A DNA stretch of 64,000 nucleotides from Photorhabdus sp. CRCIA-P01 (GTDB lineage Bacteria > Pseudomonadota > Gammaproteobacteria > Enterobacterales > Enterobacteriaceae): NCBI RefSeq assembly GCF_003545805.1, contig NZ_NMQR01000016.1, positions 1 to 64,000 of the forward strand, given 5' to 3'. The notes beneath the pieces were generated by a model that did no database searches, had not been told where the DNA came from, and saw nothing but the letters and a program-made list of their open reading frames with translations. Both the position numbers and the translations under genes were made by a program. Positions 55,683 through 64,000 of this stretch are shown here, piece by piece; within the stretch, counting starts at the first letter, position 1; each line of letters begins with the position of its first letter.

Positions 55683-55785
55683 TTATGAAGAAATTTATCT
55701 CTCGGTTAGAGACTTTATTAAAGCCTGTTCCTTTTGGAAAGTATTGACTAATTAGTTCATTAATATTCTCATTTATTTCTCTTTC
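55683..55785 (-). mobile_element. IS30-family transposase remnant (second copy)
   Basis: The minus strand encodes Asn-Glu-Asn-Ile-Asn-Glu-Leu-Ile-Ser-Gln-Tyr-Phe-Pro-Lys-Gly-Thr, the C-terminal IS30 signature. DNA is about 85% like 30104-30206 by eye. No complete element or terminal repeats are present. Confidence 0.7.
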
Positions 55786-56001
55786 CTTGGGGGCATGAAA
55801 ATTAGAAAAAAATAGATGTTTGTTGCTAATTTTTTGCTGTTAATGCTCACTTTTTTTAATTTTTCCTCTTCTATTCATAACAGCCATAGTGTTTATGATA
55901 TGGTTTACTGGTAATTCTGAAATGTTGACATAAGTCACCTCCATCTATTGTATCTTTATAAATCAATATATAAATGGTCTCATGATGCAAGGATATTCTT
56001 T

Positions 56002-56128
56002 TATACCTTTCATCTTTCAAACTGCTGCTTTGTTGGCTACTTTCACTCACCCCAGTCACATCGTTATCTATGCTCCTGGGGATTCGTTCACTTGCCGCCG
56101 CGTTGCAACTCGAAATCTATTAGGTATA
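56002..56128 (-). repeat. ERIC (IRU) repeat, copy 3
   Basis: 127 bp in the minus orientation, between the IS30 remnant and the orphan membrane gene. It shows the CCAGTCACATCG and GCTCCTGGGGATTCG core segments. Confidence 0.93.
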
Positions 56129-56252
56129 TACTGTTTTAGATAATCAACCATTTTTCTGGCCTTTATTATGAATAAGCTTTCTTCATAAAATTGCACCTTA
56201 ATCAGTTGGTGTCCAACTTTTGGGGTGCAGTTTAGAGAAGCGGGGTTTGCAT

Positions 56253-56798
56253 TTATAAATGAATGTGAAATTCACATAATTTTTTAAATTCTTTTGATTG
56301 CCTATTTTTTAAATGCGAGGAAATCGTATCAATCATTGATACCACTGTTCGTTTAGCTTCTTCTTTATCACCGCCATTATGATTTACTTCTTCAATATAG
56401 GATGAGCATAACTTACAAAATTCAACTACTCTCTTTTCAAGGGTATTTGAATATTTGTCGATAAAATCATAATGGCGGTAATTATTAGCTCGTTTTAAGT
56501 AATCTGAATTTTGCATAGGTGTAGGTATGAATACCTTTCCTGAATTGAACCCGGCAATTTCCTTAGTATAACTTCTGTATATAGACTCTAATAACCGCTG
56601 ATTTTTACTGGATATAATCATAATTAGTCCATAAAGCGTGATGAATGCGCCAATTAGGATATGATTTTGTTGTGAGACAATTGGTTCAATATTGTTAAAT
56701 TTGTTGCTATATTGTGATAAAATATTTGTGTCCATATTAAAAGCCACTAAGATCCATATGATACCAACGCTCAGTAGAAGATAACCAAGTCCTCTCAT
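56253..56798 (-). CDS. Hypothetical protein with two membrane helices
   Basis: 181 residues, family not recognised. Two hydrophobic segments (about residues 3-22 and 46-64) enclose a short Asn-rich loop; the remaining 115 residues are charged, Lys- and Glu-rich and probably cytosolic and helical. GGGGGT precedes ATG 56798. Very AT-rich coding with many Asn, Ile and Lys codons, unlike the flanking core genes, suggests transfer. A 32-residue frame ends 31 bp upstream on the same strand. The layout of a small membrane protein behind a gene tail recalls orphan immunity genes, but this is only a guess. Confidence 0.62.
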   Translation of the reverse strand: MRGLGYLLLSVGIIWILVAFNMDTNILSQYSNKFNNIEPIVSQQNHILIGAFITLYGLIMIISSKNQRLLESIYRSYTKEIAGFNSGKVFIPTPMQNSDYLKRANNYRHYDFIDKYSNTLEKRVVEFCKLCSSYIEEVNHNGGDKEEAKRTVVSMIDTISSHLKNRQSKEFKKLCEFHIHL

Positions 56799-56829
56799 TA
56801 TTAACCCCCATTAGGATTATTGGGTAAAG

Positions 56830-56928
56830 TTATTTAGGTCTTACAATGAACCGACCATTTGCATATGACATAGCATAATTACCATCATTTTTTGTGTGAA
56901 TAATGGCTTTATCGGTTGATAAAGTCAT
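56830..56928 (-). pseudogene. Probable C-terminal fragment of a lost gene
   Basis: A 32-codon frame starting Met-Thr-Leu-Ser-Thr-Asp-Lys and ending Arg-Phe-Ile-Val-Arg-Pro-Lys before TAA. The same frame is open for about 15 codons further upstream with protein-like composition (Thr-Tyr-Ser-Asn-Lys-Cys-Phe-Arg-Thr-Glu-Lys-Phe), then meets a stop. It could be an intact tiny gene or the last piece of a larger one. It directly precedes the 181-residue membrane gene. Confidence 0.4.
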
Positions 56929-56944
56929 AAACTTTTCTGTCCTA

Positions 56945-57378
56945 AAACATTTGTTGCTGTAAGTTTGGGTATTTTACGTAATTCAGTCAATAATATAACA
57001 TAGGGATTGATTCATTTCATGAGAATTTTATTCATCCTTATTATTCTCAGTGATTAAATTGGTTTCTAATTAGCAAGAAATTTAATAAAAATAGCAAGTA
57101 TAGCAACTTCTATATAAATATAAGCCTACTAATCATTATTAGGATGCTTGATAAGTTTATGTATATTGCATTGATATTATTATCTTTGGCATAAATTTTT
57201 GATGGAAATTACGAGAGTTTTTTGATTTTATTGTTTACCAAAATAATTCCTATCTTAAATTTATTTTTATCTATTAAAATCTAAATCTTTTTTACTGTAT
57301 TCTATGAAAGTTAACAGTTGTTTTGACGTGACAACATATTGGGATTTTTAGAGAGATGAATTTTTCTTCGTAATTTTA
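56945..57378. other. Very AT-rich intergenic region upstream of fabB
   Basis: About 430 bp with stops in all frames and no gene or hairpin that I can support. The fabB promoter elements are at its right end. Confidence 0.55.
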
Positions 57379-57395
57379 TCCTGATCGGACTTGTT
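57379..57395 (+). promoter_or_regulatory. FadR activator site upstream of fabB
   Basis: TCCTGATCGGACTTGTT resembles the FadR consensus AACTGGTCNGACCAGTT, and the segment is close to the FadR site of E. coli fabA/fabB. FadR activates these genes when free of acyl-CoA. It directly abuts the FabR box. Confidence 0.75.
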
Positions 57396-57396
57396 C

Positions 57397-57414
57397 AGCG
57401 TACAAGTGTACGCT
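57397..57414 (+). promoter_or_regulatory. FabR operator upstream of fabB
   Basis: AGCGTACAAGTGTACGCT is a perfect inverted repeat with a two-base centre and fits the FabR consensus AGCGTACANNTGTACGCT. FabR represses fabB in response to the unsaturated acyl pool. Confidence 0.9.
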
Positions 57415-57473
57415 AAAGTGCTACATAGCATAGATAGAAATCCCGCAGATAAACATATTTAATGAGGTATTTA

Positions 57474-58688
57474 ATGAAGCGTGTAGTGATCACTGGCTTG
57501 GGTATTGTTTCCAGCATTGGTAATAATCAGAAAGAAGTACTGGCATCTCTGAAAGAAGGCCGCTCCGGGATAACTTTTTCTGAAAAATTCAAAGAAATAG
57601 GAATGAGAAGCCATGTCTGGGGTAATGTAAAACTGGATACCTCCGGGTTGATAGACCGAAAAATTCAGCGTTTCATGAGCGATGCCTCTGTTTATGCTTA
57701 TCTGGCGATGGAAGAGGCAATTAAAGATTCTGGCCTGGCTGATGATCAGGTTTCCAATATTCGTAGCGGACTGGTAGTGGGTTCTGGTGGTGGTTCCCCG
57801 CATAACCAGGTTGCGGGTGCTGATGGGATGCGTACTCGTGGTTTACGTGGTGTGGGACCTTATATGGTAACCCGTGCAATGGCTTCCGGTGTATCAGCTT
57901 GCCTTGCGACTCCCTTTAAAATCAAAGGGGTAAACTACTCTATCAGTTCTGCATGTTCTACTTCCGCCCATTGCATTGGTCATGCGGCTGAACTTATTCA
58001 GTTAGGAAAACAGGATATTGTTTTTGCCGGTGGTGGTGAAGAACTATGCTGGGAAATGAGTTGTGAATTTGATGCAATGGGTGCACTTTCAACGAAATAC
58101 AACGAAATGCCAGAAAAAGCGTCCCGTACTTACGATAAGAGCCGTGATGGTTTTGTTATTGCTGGCGGCGGCGGTATTGTTGTTGTGGAGGAATTAGAGC
58201 ATGCATTGGCACGCGGCGCACACATATACGCTGAAATTGTTGGTTATGGAGCAACATCTGATGGTGCGGATATGGTTGTTCCATCTGGCGAAGGTGCGGT
58301 TCGTTGTATGAATATGGCATTACAAGGTGTGAAAGGTTCCATTGATTATGTGAACACGCATGGTACATCTACTCCTGCGGGTGATGTGAAAGAGTTGGAG
58401 GCGATCAGGGAAGTCTTTGGTGATACAACACCGGCAATTTCTGCAACAAAAGCGATGACCGGCCATTCACTGGGTGCTGCTGGTGTACACGAAGCGATTT
58501 ATAGCCTATTGATGTTAGAGCATGGTTTTATTGCACCAAGTATCAACATTGAAGATCTTGATGATAAAGCAGCGGGCATGAATATCATCACTAAACCTAC
58601 TGAGCAAAAGTTGAATACGGTGATGTCCAATAGTTTTGGTTTCGGTGGTACTAATGCTTCTTTGGTGATGAGCAAGTATTCGGCTTAA
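57474..58688 (+). CDS. fabB: 3-oxoacyl-ACP synthase I (FabB)
   Basis: 404-residue condensing enzyme required for elongating unsaturated fatty acids. The catalytic Cys lies in [10 protein letters not shown]; the two active-site His residues are in Asn-Thr-His-Gly-Thr-Ser-Thr-Pro and Gly-His-Ser-Leu-Gly-Ala-Ala-Gly. The start is ATG 57474 after GAGGTATTTA, giving Met-Lys-Arg-Val-Val-Ile-Thr-Gly as in E. coli. It is controlled by the FadR and FabR sites just upstream. Confidence 0.97.
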   Translation: MKRVVITGLGIVSSIGNNQKEVLASLKEGRSGITFSEKFKEIGMRSHVWGNVKLDTSGLIDRKIQRFMSDASVYAYLAMEEAIKDSGLADDQVSNIRSGLVVGSGGGSPHNQVAGADGMRTRGLRGVGPYMVTRAMASGVSACLATPFKIKGVNYSISSACSTSAHCIGHAAELIQLGKQDIVFAGGGEELCWEMSCEFDAMGALSTKYNEMPEKASRTYDKSRDGFVIAGGGGIVVVEELEHALARGAHIYAEIVGYGATSDGADMVVPSGEGAVRCMNMALQGVKGSIDYVNTHGTSTPAGDVKELEAIREVFGDTTPAISATKAMTGHSLGAAGVHEAIYSLLMLEHGFIAPSINIEDLDDKAAGMNIITKPTEQKLNTVMSNSFGFGGTNASLVMSKYSA

Positions 58689-58752
58689 TTTCCCTCATCA
58701 CAGACTATTTCGATCGTGTCCAAACAACAATGGTCGTTATTTGATGCATCTT

Positions 58753-58779
58753 AGGTGACCGCGTACAGCGAGTCACCTT
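58753..58779 (+). terminator. Probable terminator after fabB
   Basis: AGGTGAC and GTCACCT bracket a 12-base loop and are followed by TTGTATGTATAT. It lies 64 bp after the fabB stop. The T run is weak. Confidence 0.55.
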
Positions 58780-59078
58780 TGTATGTATATTCCCATTTCT
58801 GCGTGCTGTTCGTATCTTGTCTGTTTCAACAGAAAAGGCCATTGTTAATAATGTTGAATACTCAGTACTATTTAATAATTATTTAACAGTTGTTGGGAGT
58901 TTTGAATCACCGATTTGGTAAAGATAGTATTTTACCAAAGTGATTTTTGCTATGAATGTTGCAATAAACTTGGCGTATTGTGTTATCTGTTTATAAGCGT
59001 GAATTCAAACCTATTTTGCTAAATTTTGATTTTGTGTGAAATATAATGTGAATACGGAAATATATTCCTGTTTCGGTA

Positions 59079-59205
59079 TATACCCTTCATCTTTCAAGCT
59101 GCCGCTTTGTTGGCGACTTTCACTCACCCCAGTCACATAGTTATCTATGCTCCTGGGGATTCGTTCACTTGCCGCCGCGCTGCAACTTGAAATCTATTAG
59201 GTATA
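59079..59205 (-). repeat. ERIC (IRU) repeat, copy 4
   Basis: 127 bp, minus orientation, between convergent fabB and tctA; ends 58 bp from the tctA stop. The remaining 58780-59078 is AT-rich and without a gene. Confidence 0.94.
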
Positions 59206-59263
59206 AAAGCCCATAATATTTTTATGATAATTATGATTTTTTAATACTATAGGCTTTTTCTTA

Positions 59264-60784
59264 TTATGCTTTGTTTTCAGTAGCCATTTGCTGAATACGG
59301 CGCTTACGGATAATTCGTAATATTGGTGGAATAATCAGAACCAGAGCTGCTAGTATCAATAAACTCTGAGTAATTGCGCTGCTCCACAGAATGCCAAATT
59401 CTCCATTACTAATAGAAAGTGCGCGACGTAAATTTTGTTCCAGCATTTCTCCTAATACGAAACCGAGGATTAATGGCGACATCGGGAAATTCATCTTCCT
59501 CAGAATGTAGCCAAAAACGCCTAACCCTATCATCAACAGAAGATCAAATGTCGTACTGTGTATGGCATATACACCAACCGCTGAAACAGTAGCAATAGCT
59601 GGCACAAGGAACCAGAGTGGGATAGTGAGCATCCGTGTAAATAGACCTATCATTGGGATATTCATAATCAGCAGGATAATATTGGCAATCAATAAAGCCG
59701 CAATTAACCCCCAGACGATATCCGGCTGTTCAGTAAACATTCCCGGCCCAGGCGTAATATTATAGAGCGTTAATGCTCCCATCATAACGGCAGTGGTACC
59801 TGAACCTGGCACTCCTAATGTTAGCATTGGAATAAAGGAGCCACAGGCCGAAGCATTATTAGCCGCTTCTGGTGCTGCTACGCCGCGAATATCACCTTTA
59901 CCAAATGAATCGCTATTCCCACTGAGCTTCTTCTCAGTCATGTAGGTAATTGCGCTGGCAATAGTTGCCCCTGCACCAGGCAAAATACCGACAAAGAAAC
60001 CGATAAAAGATGACCTGATCGTTGGCATGGCGCATTCAGCCGCTTCCTTGCGATTGAACAGCAGACGGCCTGTTTTGCGGATAATGGTTTTGCCAGCGGA
60101 GGTACTCTCTAACATCAGCAAAATTTCGCTGACAGAAAACAGACCTATTACCACAACAATAAATTGAATACCATCTGACAGATGAACATTGTCGAAAGTA
60201 AAACGATAAACCCCGGTGTTGGCGTCTACTCCGACAGTTGCCAGACCCAATCCTATTAATGCTGCTAATAGTGATTTCAGCGGATTCTGGCTCATCATGC
60301 TACCCAGACAAGCAATAGCAAAAACCATAAGTGCAAAATATTCAGCAGGGCCGAAAGCCAGTGACCACTGCGCCAGTAATGGTGCAAACAAAATAATGCC
60401 AAAAATTGCCAGCAAAGAACCACAGAAAGAACTCACCGCAGAAATAGACAGAGCCACACCTGCACGGCCCTGTTTGGCCATCGGATAACCGTCTAATGCG
60501 GTCATAATGGCAGCGGCATCACCGGGAACATTCAGCAGAATCGATGATATACGTCCACCATACTCACAACCGATATAAACGGTTGCCAATAAGATCAAGG
60601 CAGATTCAGCAGGCAGTTTTAAAGCGAAAGCCAGTGGTAGCAGAATCGCGACACCATTAATCGGCCCAAGCCCCGGTAGCAGCCCAACAATCGTACCGAC
60701 AAAACAGCCAATTAAAGCAATAATCAGGTTTTGCGGCACCATTGCAACTTCAAAACCTTGACTGAGATACATCCAGGTTTCCAT
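59264..60784 (-). CDS. tctA: Tripartite tricarboxylate transporter large membrane subunit TctA
   Basis: 506-residue membrane protein with about 12 helices. The TctA signature is visible in [11 protein letters not shown] near residue 38 and its counterpart Gly-Ile-Leu-Pro-Gly-Ala-Gly-Ala-Thr in the second half. It forms the transport channel with TctB and receives substrate from TctC. The family imports citrate and other carboxylates; the substrate here is not decided by sequence. It follows tctB by 10 bp. Confidence 0.94.
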   Translation of the reverse strand: METWMYLSQGFEVAMVPQNLIIALIGCFVGTIVGLLPGLGPINGVAILLPLAFALKLPAESALILLATVYIGCEYGGRISSILLNVPGDAAAIMTALDGYPMAKQGRAGVALSISAVSSFCGSLLAIFGIILFAPLLAQWSLAFGPAEYFALMVFAIACLGSMMSQNPLKSLLAALIGLGLATVGVDANTGVYRFTFDNVHLSDGIQFIVVVIGLFSVSEILLMLESTSAGKTIIRKTGRLLFNRKEAAECAMPTIRSSFIGFFVGILPGAGATIASAITYMTEKKLSGNSDSFGKGDIRGVAAPEAANNASACGSFIPMLTLGVPGSGTTAVMMGALTLYNITPGPGMFTEQPDIVWGLIAALLIANIILLIMNIPMIGLFTRMLTIPLWFLVPAIATVSAVGVYAIHSTTFDLLLMIGLGVFGYILRKMNFPMSPLILGFVLGEMLEQNLRRALSISNGEFGILWSSAITQSLLILAALVLIIPPILRIIRKRRIQQMATENKA

Positions 60785-60794
60785 AGATTCTCCG

Positions 60795-61226
60795 TCAGTT
60801 GAGCCAGCTACCGAGAGGCAGGGTTACGTCAAGTAAGCGGTCAAAGGCGAAATATAACGCGACGCCAAGGAACACCCCGGAAATGATTGCGGCAGGCAGT
60901 GTTGCGTTAAACAACAGCGCGACACTGAATGTCAGCAACGCTGTAGCCAGCGGAAAACCAAGCCACTCGAATGACCAACCATAAATAACCAAAGAGAGAA
61001 TCAGCAGCATTAGGCGACGGATAACGGGGGCACTAGGCCAATTGCTCTGTTCTGGTTTTTTGAAAAGTAGTAGTAAAGCACAGAGTGCCATCAGAGACAG
61101 AATGATCATTGGGAAAGGTCTGGGCCCCAGAGGTTCATAAGTGTATTCGCTCTGAATTCCCCAACCAATAACTATCCCAATGGCACAGAGTACTAACCAG
61201 ATAGTAGCAAAGATACGATCGCTCAT
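60795..61226 (-). CDS. tctB: Tripartite tricarboxylate transporter small membrane subunit TctB
   Basis: 143-residue protein with four hydrophobic helices, the typical size of TctB. The conserved Pro-Leu-Gly-Pro-Arg-Pro-Phe-Pro between helices 1 and 2 is present. It lies 13 bp after tctC and 10 bp before tctA, the standard tctCBA order. Confidence 0.93.
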   Translation of the reverse strand: MSDRIFATIWLVLCAIGIVIGWGIQSEYTYEPLGPRPFPMIILSLMALCALLLLFKKPEQSNWPSAPVIRRLMLLILSLVIYGWSFEWLGFPLATALLTFSVALLFNATLPAAIISGVFLGVALYFAFDRLLDVTLPLGSWLN

Positions 61227-61239
61227 GATGATGACTCTG

Positions 61240-62220
61240 TTATTTGGCTAAGCCAAAAGCTCTGGCTTGTTCACGATAATGTTCAACCTGTTTTTTCACA
61301 TAGCTGTCCAATTCTTTGCCGGTCATGTTGAATTCGAACAACCCACGGATATTGCGTTGTTTTTTAAAAGCATCTGTTTGTTGTAGTTTATTAAAAGTAT
61401 CAACCCACCATTGATACTCTTCGTCAGAAACTTTTGGTCCCATGTAAAATCCGCGGATAATCGGCCATACGAGATCATAACCTTGCTCTTTGGCAGTAGG
61501 AATATTGGCTAAATCACCATCTAGTCGTTTATCTGCATAAACAGCCAGAACCCGGATTTTGTCTCCGTTCAGGTAAGGTACCATCTCGCTCAGATCACCG
61601 GAAACCGCCTGAATATGATTACCCAGCAGGGCAGTGACAGGTTCACCCCCTCCCTCAAAAGCGACATAACGCATCTTGTGAGGATCAATTCCAACTTCTT
61701 TTGCCAGCAGTGCTGTTTTCATCCAGTCCTGGCTACCGATAGAAGCGCCGGCACCAAATACAATCCTGTTGGGATTATCCTTAAAAGCATTCATCAAATC
61801 GTTCAGGGTGCGGTAAGGTGAATCGGCACGGACAGCAATCATTCCATAATCAGTACCAACACTTGCCAGCCAGCGAACATCGTTAACGTTATAGCGACCA
61901 AATTTTCCCTGAGACAAATTGAGTAGAGAGCCGCCAGAAAAGGCGACAATGGTTCCCGCTTCAGCAGGTCGTTGTGCGACGATGGCATTGTAAGCGACAG
62001 CACCAACACCACCGGGCATGAAGGTGACACGCATAGGCTTGCTGATCTCTTGCGTATCCAGTAGTGAAACTTGGACCAGCTTGCAGGTCAGGTCAAACCC
62101 GCCACCCGGTTTTGCGGGGGCGATACATTCGGTCCGGCTAGGTGCACTGGCAGCAAATACACTGCTTGTGCCAAATAGTAAAGCGGTTGCCGCTAACATC
62201 TTGATCGTTATAATTTTCAT
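61240..62220 (-). CDS. tctC: Tripartite tricarboxylate transporter substrate-binding protein TctC
   Basis: 326-residue periplasmic binding protein (Bug/TctC family). The signal peptide ends near residue 22 (Ser-Val-Phe-Ala-Ala). The family signature Lys-Pro-Gly-Gly-Gly-Phe-Asp-Leu-Thr-Cys lies just after it, and Phe-Met-Pro-Gly-Gly-Val-Gly-Ala-Val-Ala follows. I start at ATG 62220, directly before the signal peptide; a 21-codon upstream extension has no support. First gene of the operon. Confidence 0.93.
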   Translation of the reverse strand: MKIITIKMLAATALLFGTSSVFAASAPSRTECIAPAKPGGGFDLTCKLVQVSLLDTQEISKPMRVTFMPGGVGAVAYNAIVAQRPAEAGTIVAFSGGSLLNLSQGKFGRYNVNDVRWLASVGTDYGMIAVRADSPYRTLNDLMNAFKDNPNRIVFGAGASIGSQDWMKTALLAKEVGIDPHKMRYVAFEGGGEPVTALLGNHIQAVSGDLSEMVPYLNGDKIRVLAVYADKRLDGDLANIPTAKEQGYDLVWPIIRGFYMGPKVSDEEYQWWVDTFNKLQQTDAFKKQRNIRGLFEFNMTGKELDSYVKKQVEHYREQARAFGLAK

Positions 62221-62497
62221 TTGGTTGCTCTCATCAATACCCGAGTAAGATATAATCACTACAAACGGATCTGGTTGACTCAATTAGTAATAACAAAACC
62301 TTTCATTTACCTTTCATTAACAAGAAAAGTTGTTGATATGTGATTTCAATCTCTTAAATTTGCGTAGCGTTTCGCATTAATGAGTTAACAACTGGCTACA
62401 GGCTTTCTTTTTTGTTTTGGTTTGTTGTAAGTTTCTCGTAGTTTTGATGTTGCTCTGTTTTACTCGCGGTAACTTTACATTCGACTAAGGAGGTATC

Positions 62498-62539
62498 ATG
62501 CAAATGGTAATTATTTATTTATGCAATGTGTTAAATTAA
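62498..62539 (+). CDS. 13-codon ORF with a consensus ribosome site
   Basis: ATG 62498 is preceded by AAGGAGGT at good spacing, the strongest Shine-Dalgarno nearby. The frame reads Met-Gln-Met-Val-Ile-Ile-Tyr-Leu-Cys and stops at TAA 62537. It overlaps the start of the 136-codon gene at 62521 in another frame. It is either a leader peptide coupled to that gene or the scar of a small insertion that displaced its start codon. Confidence 0.4.
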   Translation: MQMVIIYLCNVLN

Positions 62540-62931
62540 AAAGTATGGATTCGTTTGCTCACTTTAAAGTGCCTGTGAATGTAGGGAATTCAAGTATAAC
62601 TGGTTCTACTAAGGGCATTCATCTTTACGGTAATGGCGCAGATATCTTGGTGATAGGTGTACCAAAAGAGATGAAGAAGAAAATTAACCCGATAGATAGT
62701 TCAATGGCATCAAAGACCAAAATCTCAATTAATATTAAGAATGACACCGATAAAGTTTTAAAAATGACGGGTTTATCCGCATTTCTTAATGATAAAGAGC
62801 CGATGGTGATATCGAATTTTAGTTTAAAAGTAGGCAATGAAATAAAACTCACTTTGTCTAATGTCTCTGTGGCATCTGTATTGGATGAACGTTTTGATTT
62901 TACTCCTGTGCTCATGGCAAAATCTGAGTAA
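62521..62931 (+). CDS. Hypothetical protein, 136 residues
   Basis: Family not recognised. Lys- and Ser-rich, without a signal peptide or membrane helix; alternating hydrophobic patterns (Ile-Ser-Ile-Asn-Ile-Lys-Asn; Leu-Lys-Val-Gly-Asn-Glu-Ile-Lys-Leu-Thr-Leu) suggest mainly beta structure. ATG 62521 has no ribosome site of its own; the good one belongs to the 13-codon ORF upstream in another frame. It sits between tctC and tctD, which are usually adjacent and divergent, so it is an insertion into that locus. Confidence 0.65.
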   Translation: MQCVKLKSMDSFAHFKVPVNVGNSSITGSTKGIHLYGNGADILVIGVPKEMKKKINPIDSSMASKTKISINIKNDTDKVLKMTGLSAFLNDKEPMVISNFSLKVGNEIKLTLSNVSVASVLDERFDFTPVLMAKSE

Positions 62932-63105
62932 ATGGAAGCGGTAATAGAGATATTATTTCATTCGGTATGACAGAATACCCTATTATTCATAGCGAGGTAT
63001 TTTGGCATGAAAATGGAATTGAGTTGAATTGGGTCAGGGTCTGACTATTTTTCAGAAAAATAGGTGTGGCGATATAAACTGAAAATATAGTTATGTTTGT
63101 AATTA

Positions 63106-63232
63106 TATACCTTATGGATTTCAAGATGGATCGCGACGGCAAGGGAGCGAATCCCCGGGAGCATAGATAACGATGTGACCGGGGTGAGTGAGTGCAGCCA
63201 ACAAAGAGGCAACTTGAAAGATAACGGGTATA
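63106..63232 (+). repeat. ERIC (IRU) repeat, copy 5
   Basis: 127 bp, plus orientation, ending 29 bp before the tctD start codon. tctD's upstream frame is open through the repeat, which would otherwise suggest a false N-terminal extension. The promoter of tctDE must be within or before it. Confidence 0.95.
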
Positions 63233-63261
63233 TTTATATTAATCGATTAGATATTGAAGAT

Positions 63262-63939
63262 ATGCGCTTACTTTTAGTGGAAGACCACCCTGAATTATTG
63301 CATTGGCTGCAAAAAGCACTGAGTAGTTCAGGATTTGCTGTAGATGTTGCTAGTGATGGCATAGTTGCTGATCAATTATTACAGACAGAAAACTATGCAT
63401 TATTGATTCTGGATGTTTCTTTGCCTAGGTTGGATGGGCTTTCTCTGTTAGTTCGTTTGCGTAAGCGTGGGCAAAATTTACCGGTATTATTATTAACGGC
63501 GAAAGCCGATGTTTCTGACCGAGTGAAAGGGCTTAATTCTGGTGCCGATGATTATCTGACGAAACCTTTTGATTTACAGGAATTGGAAGCACGTATCCGG
63601 GCATTACTTCGTCGTAGTGCAAGTGTTCTACAGGGGATGCTGACATTCGGCTCCCTTGTTTATCAGGATGATGGTTACTTTGTTCTGAACGATGAACCAT
63701 TGGCTTTGACACCACGGGAACTTTCGGTTTTGACAACATTGTTCCATCGTCGGGGGAGGCCTGTTTCTAAACAACAGCTCTTTGAACAGGTATTTGCACT
63801 GTCAGATGAAGCAAATCCACAAAGTATTGAACTTTATGTACACCGGATTCGGAAAAAATTGTCAGGCAGTAATGTGGGGATCAGTACATTACGGGGATTA
63901 GGCTATCGTTTGGAGTGCCAAAAAGATGACATGGTTTAA
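63262..63939 (+). CDS. tctD: OmpR-type response regulator TctD
   Basis: 225-residue two-component response regulator. The receiver domain has an acidic pair near residues 8-9 (Val-Glu-Asp-His), the phospho-acceptor Asp in Leu-Ile-Leu-Asp-Val-Ser-Leu-Pro and Lys in Thr-Lys-Pro-Phe; a winged-helix DNA-binding domain follows with Leu-Arg-Gly-Leu-Gly-Tyr-Arg-Leu. In Salmonella TctDE controls tctCBA. Start ATG 63262 gives the canonical Met-Arg-Leu-Leu-Leu-Val-Glu-Asp; GAAG is a weak ribosome site. Confidence 0.92.
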   Translation: MRLLLVEDHPELLHWLQKALSSSGFAVDVASDGIVADQLLQTENYALLILDVSLPRLDGLSLLVRLRKRGQNLPVLLLTAKADVSDRVKGLNSGADDYLTKPFDLQELEARIRALLRRSASVLQGMLTFGSLVYQDDGYFVLNDEPLALTPRELSVLTTLFHRRGRPVSKQQLFEQVFALSDEANPQSIELYVHRIRKKLSGSNVGISTLRGLGYRLECQKDDMV

Positions 63940-64000
63940 AGTACCGAACTCATTGTTTCATCAGTTACTCTTGTTTTTTGGTGTTCCACTGTTTGTGTTG
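63926..64000 (+). CDS. tctE: Start of sensor kinase TctE (cut by window end)
   Basis: An open frame begins at ATG 63926, overlapping the end of tctD by 14 bp, and runs to the window edge. The 25 visible residues (Met-Thr-Trp-Phe-Lys-Val-Pro, then a hydrophobic run Leu-Leu-Leu-Phe-Phe-Gly-Val-Pro-Leu-Phe-Val-Leu) look like the first membrane helix of a histidine kinase. The assignment rests on the tctDE pairing. Confidence 0.75.
   Translation, partial: MTWFKVPNSLFHQLLLFFGVPLFVL

Noticed and set aside
63175..63261. N-terminal extension of TctD
   Set aside because: The extra 29 codons are ERIC sequence; the canonical response-regulator start is ATG 63262.

Overview
The window is a chromosomal segment of an enterobacterial gammaproteobacterium, most likely Photorhabdus (Morganellaceae). 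The reasons are: nearly every housekeeping protein matches a well-known Escherichia coli gene by motif, length and order; the sequence is AT-rich; five 127-bp ERIC repeats are present; and E. coli-like blocks are interrupted by a hut cluster, insertion-sequence remnants and decayed small membrane genes. Genus assignment is inferred from this style of genome, not from a database search.

Layout. 0.5-7.1 kb: ybjG, grxA, ybjC, ybjN, rlmC, then the arginine ABC transporter artPIQM. 7.4-15.3 kb: lysO, macAB, cspD, clpSA, infA. 15.4-28.9 kb: aat-cydC-cydD, trxB, lrp, ftsK (with a Gln-Gln-Pro minisatellite), lolA, rarA, serS. All of this corresponds to the E. coli 19-20 minute region. At 28.9-30.8 kb there is a junction holding a broken membrane gene, a small intact membrane gene, IS30 and IS630 remnants and tRNA-Arg(CCU). 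After it the map jumps to the E. coli 51-53 minute region: mlaA, fadL, fadIJ, sixA, smrB.

At 38.8-49.2 kb a complete histidine-utilisation locus (hutI, hutG, hutC, then hutU, hutH and a permease) sits between smrB and prmB. HutC-type operators (TGTA-N2-TACA) precede both hutI and hutU. An oppositely oriented pair, a FAD-dependent oxidoreductase and a HAD phosphatase, is embedded between hutC and hutU; this is the least explained gene content in the window. The E. coli order then resumes: prmB, aroC, yfcA, epmC, yfcL, mnmC and, after a decayed accessory stretch (55.4-57.4 kb), fabB. A tripartite tricarboxylate transporter tctCBA (59.3-62.2 kb) follows, then an unknown small gene, an ERIC, the response regulator tctD and the start of tctE, cut by the window end.

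Regulatory logic visible in the sequence: FadR-type sites at fadL and fadI, and adjoining FadR and FabR sites at fabB, link fatty-acid uptake, degradation and unsaturated synthesis; a LexA box lies before ftsK; HutC boxes and a CRP-like site lie before hutU.
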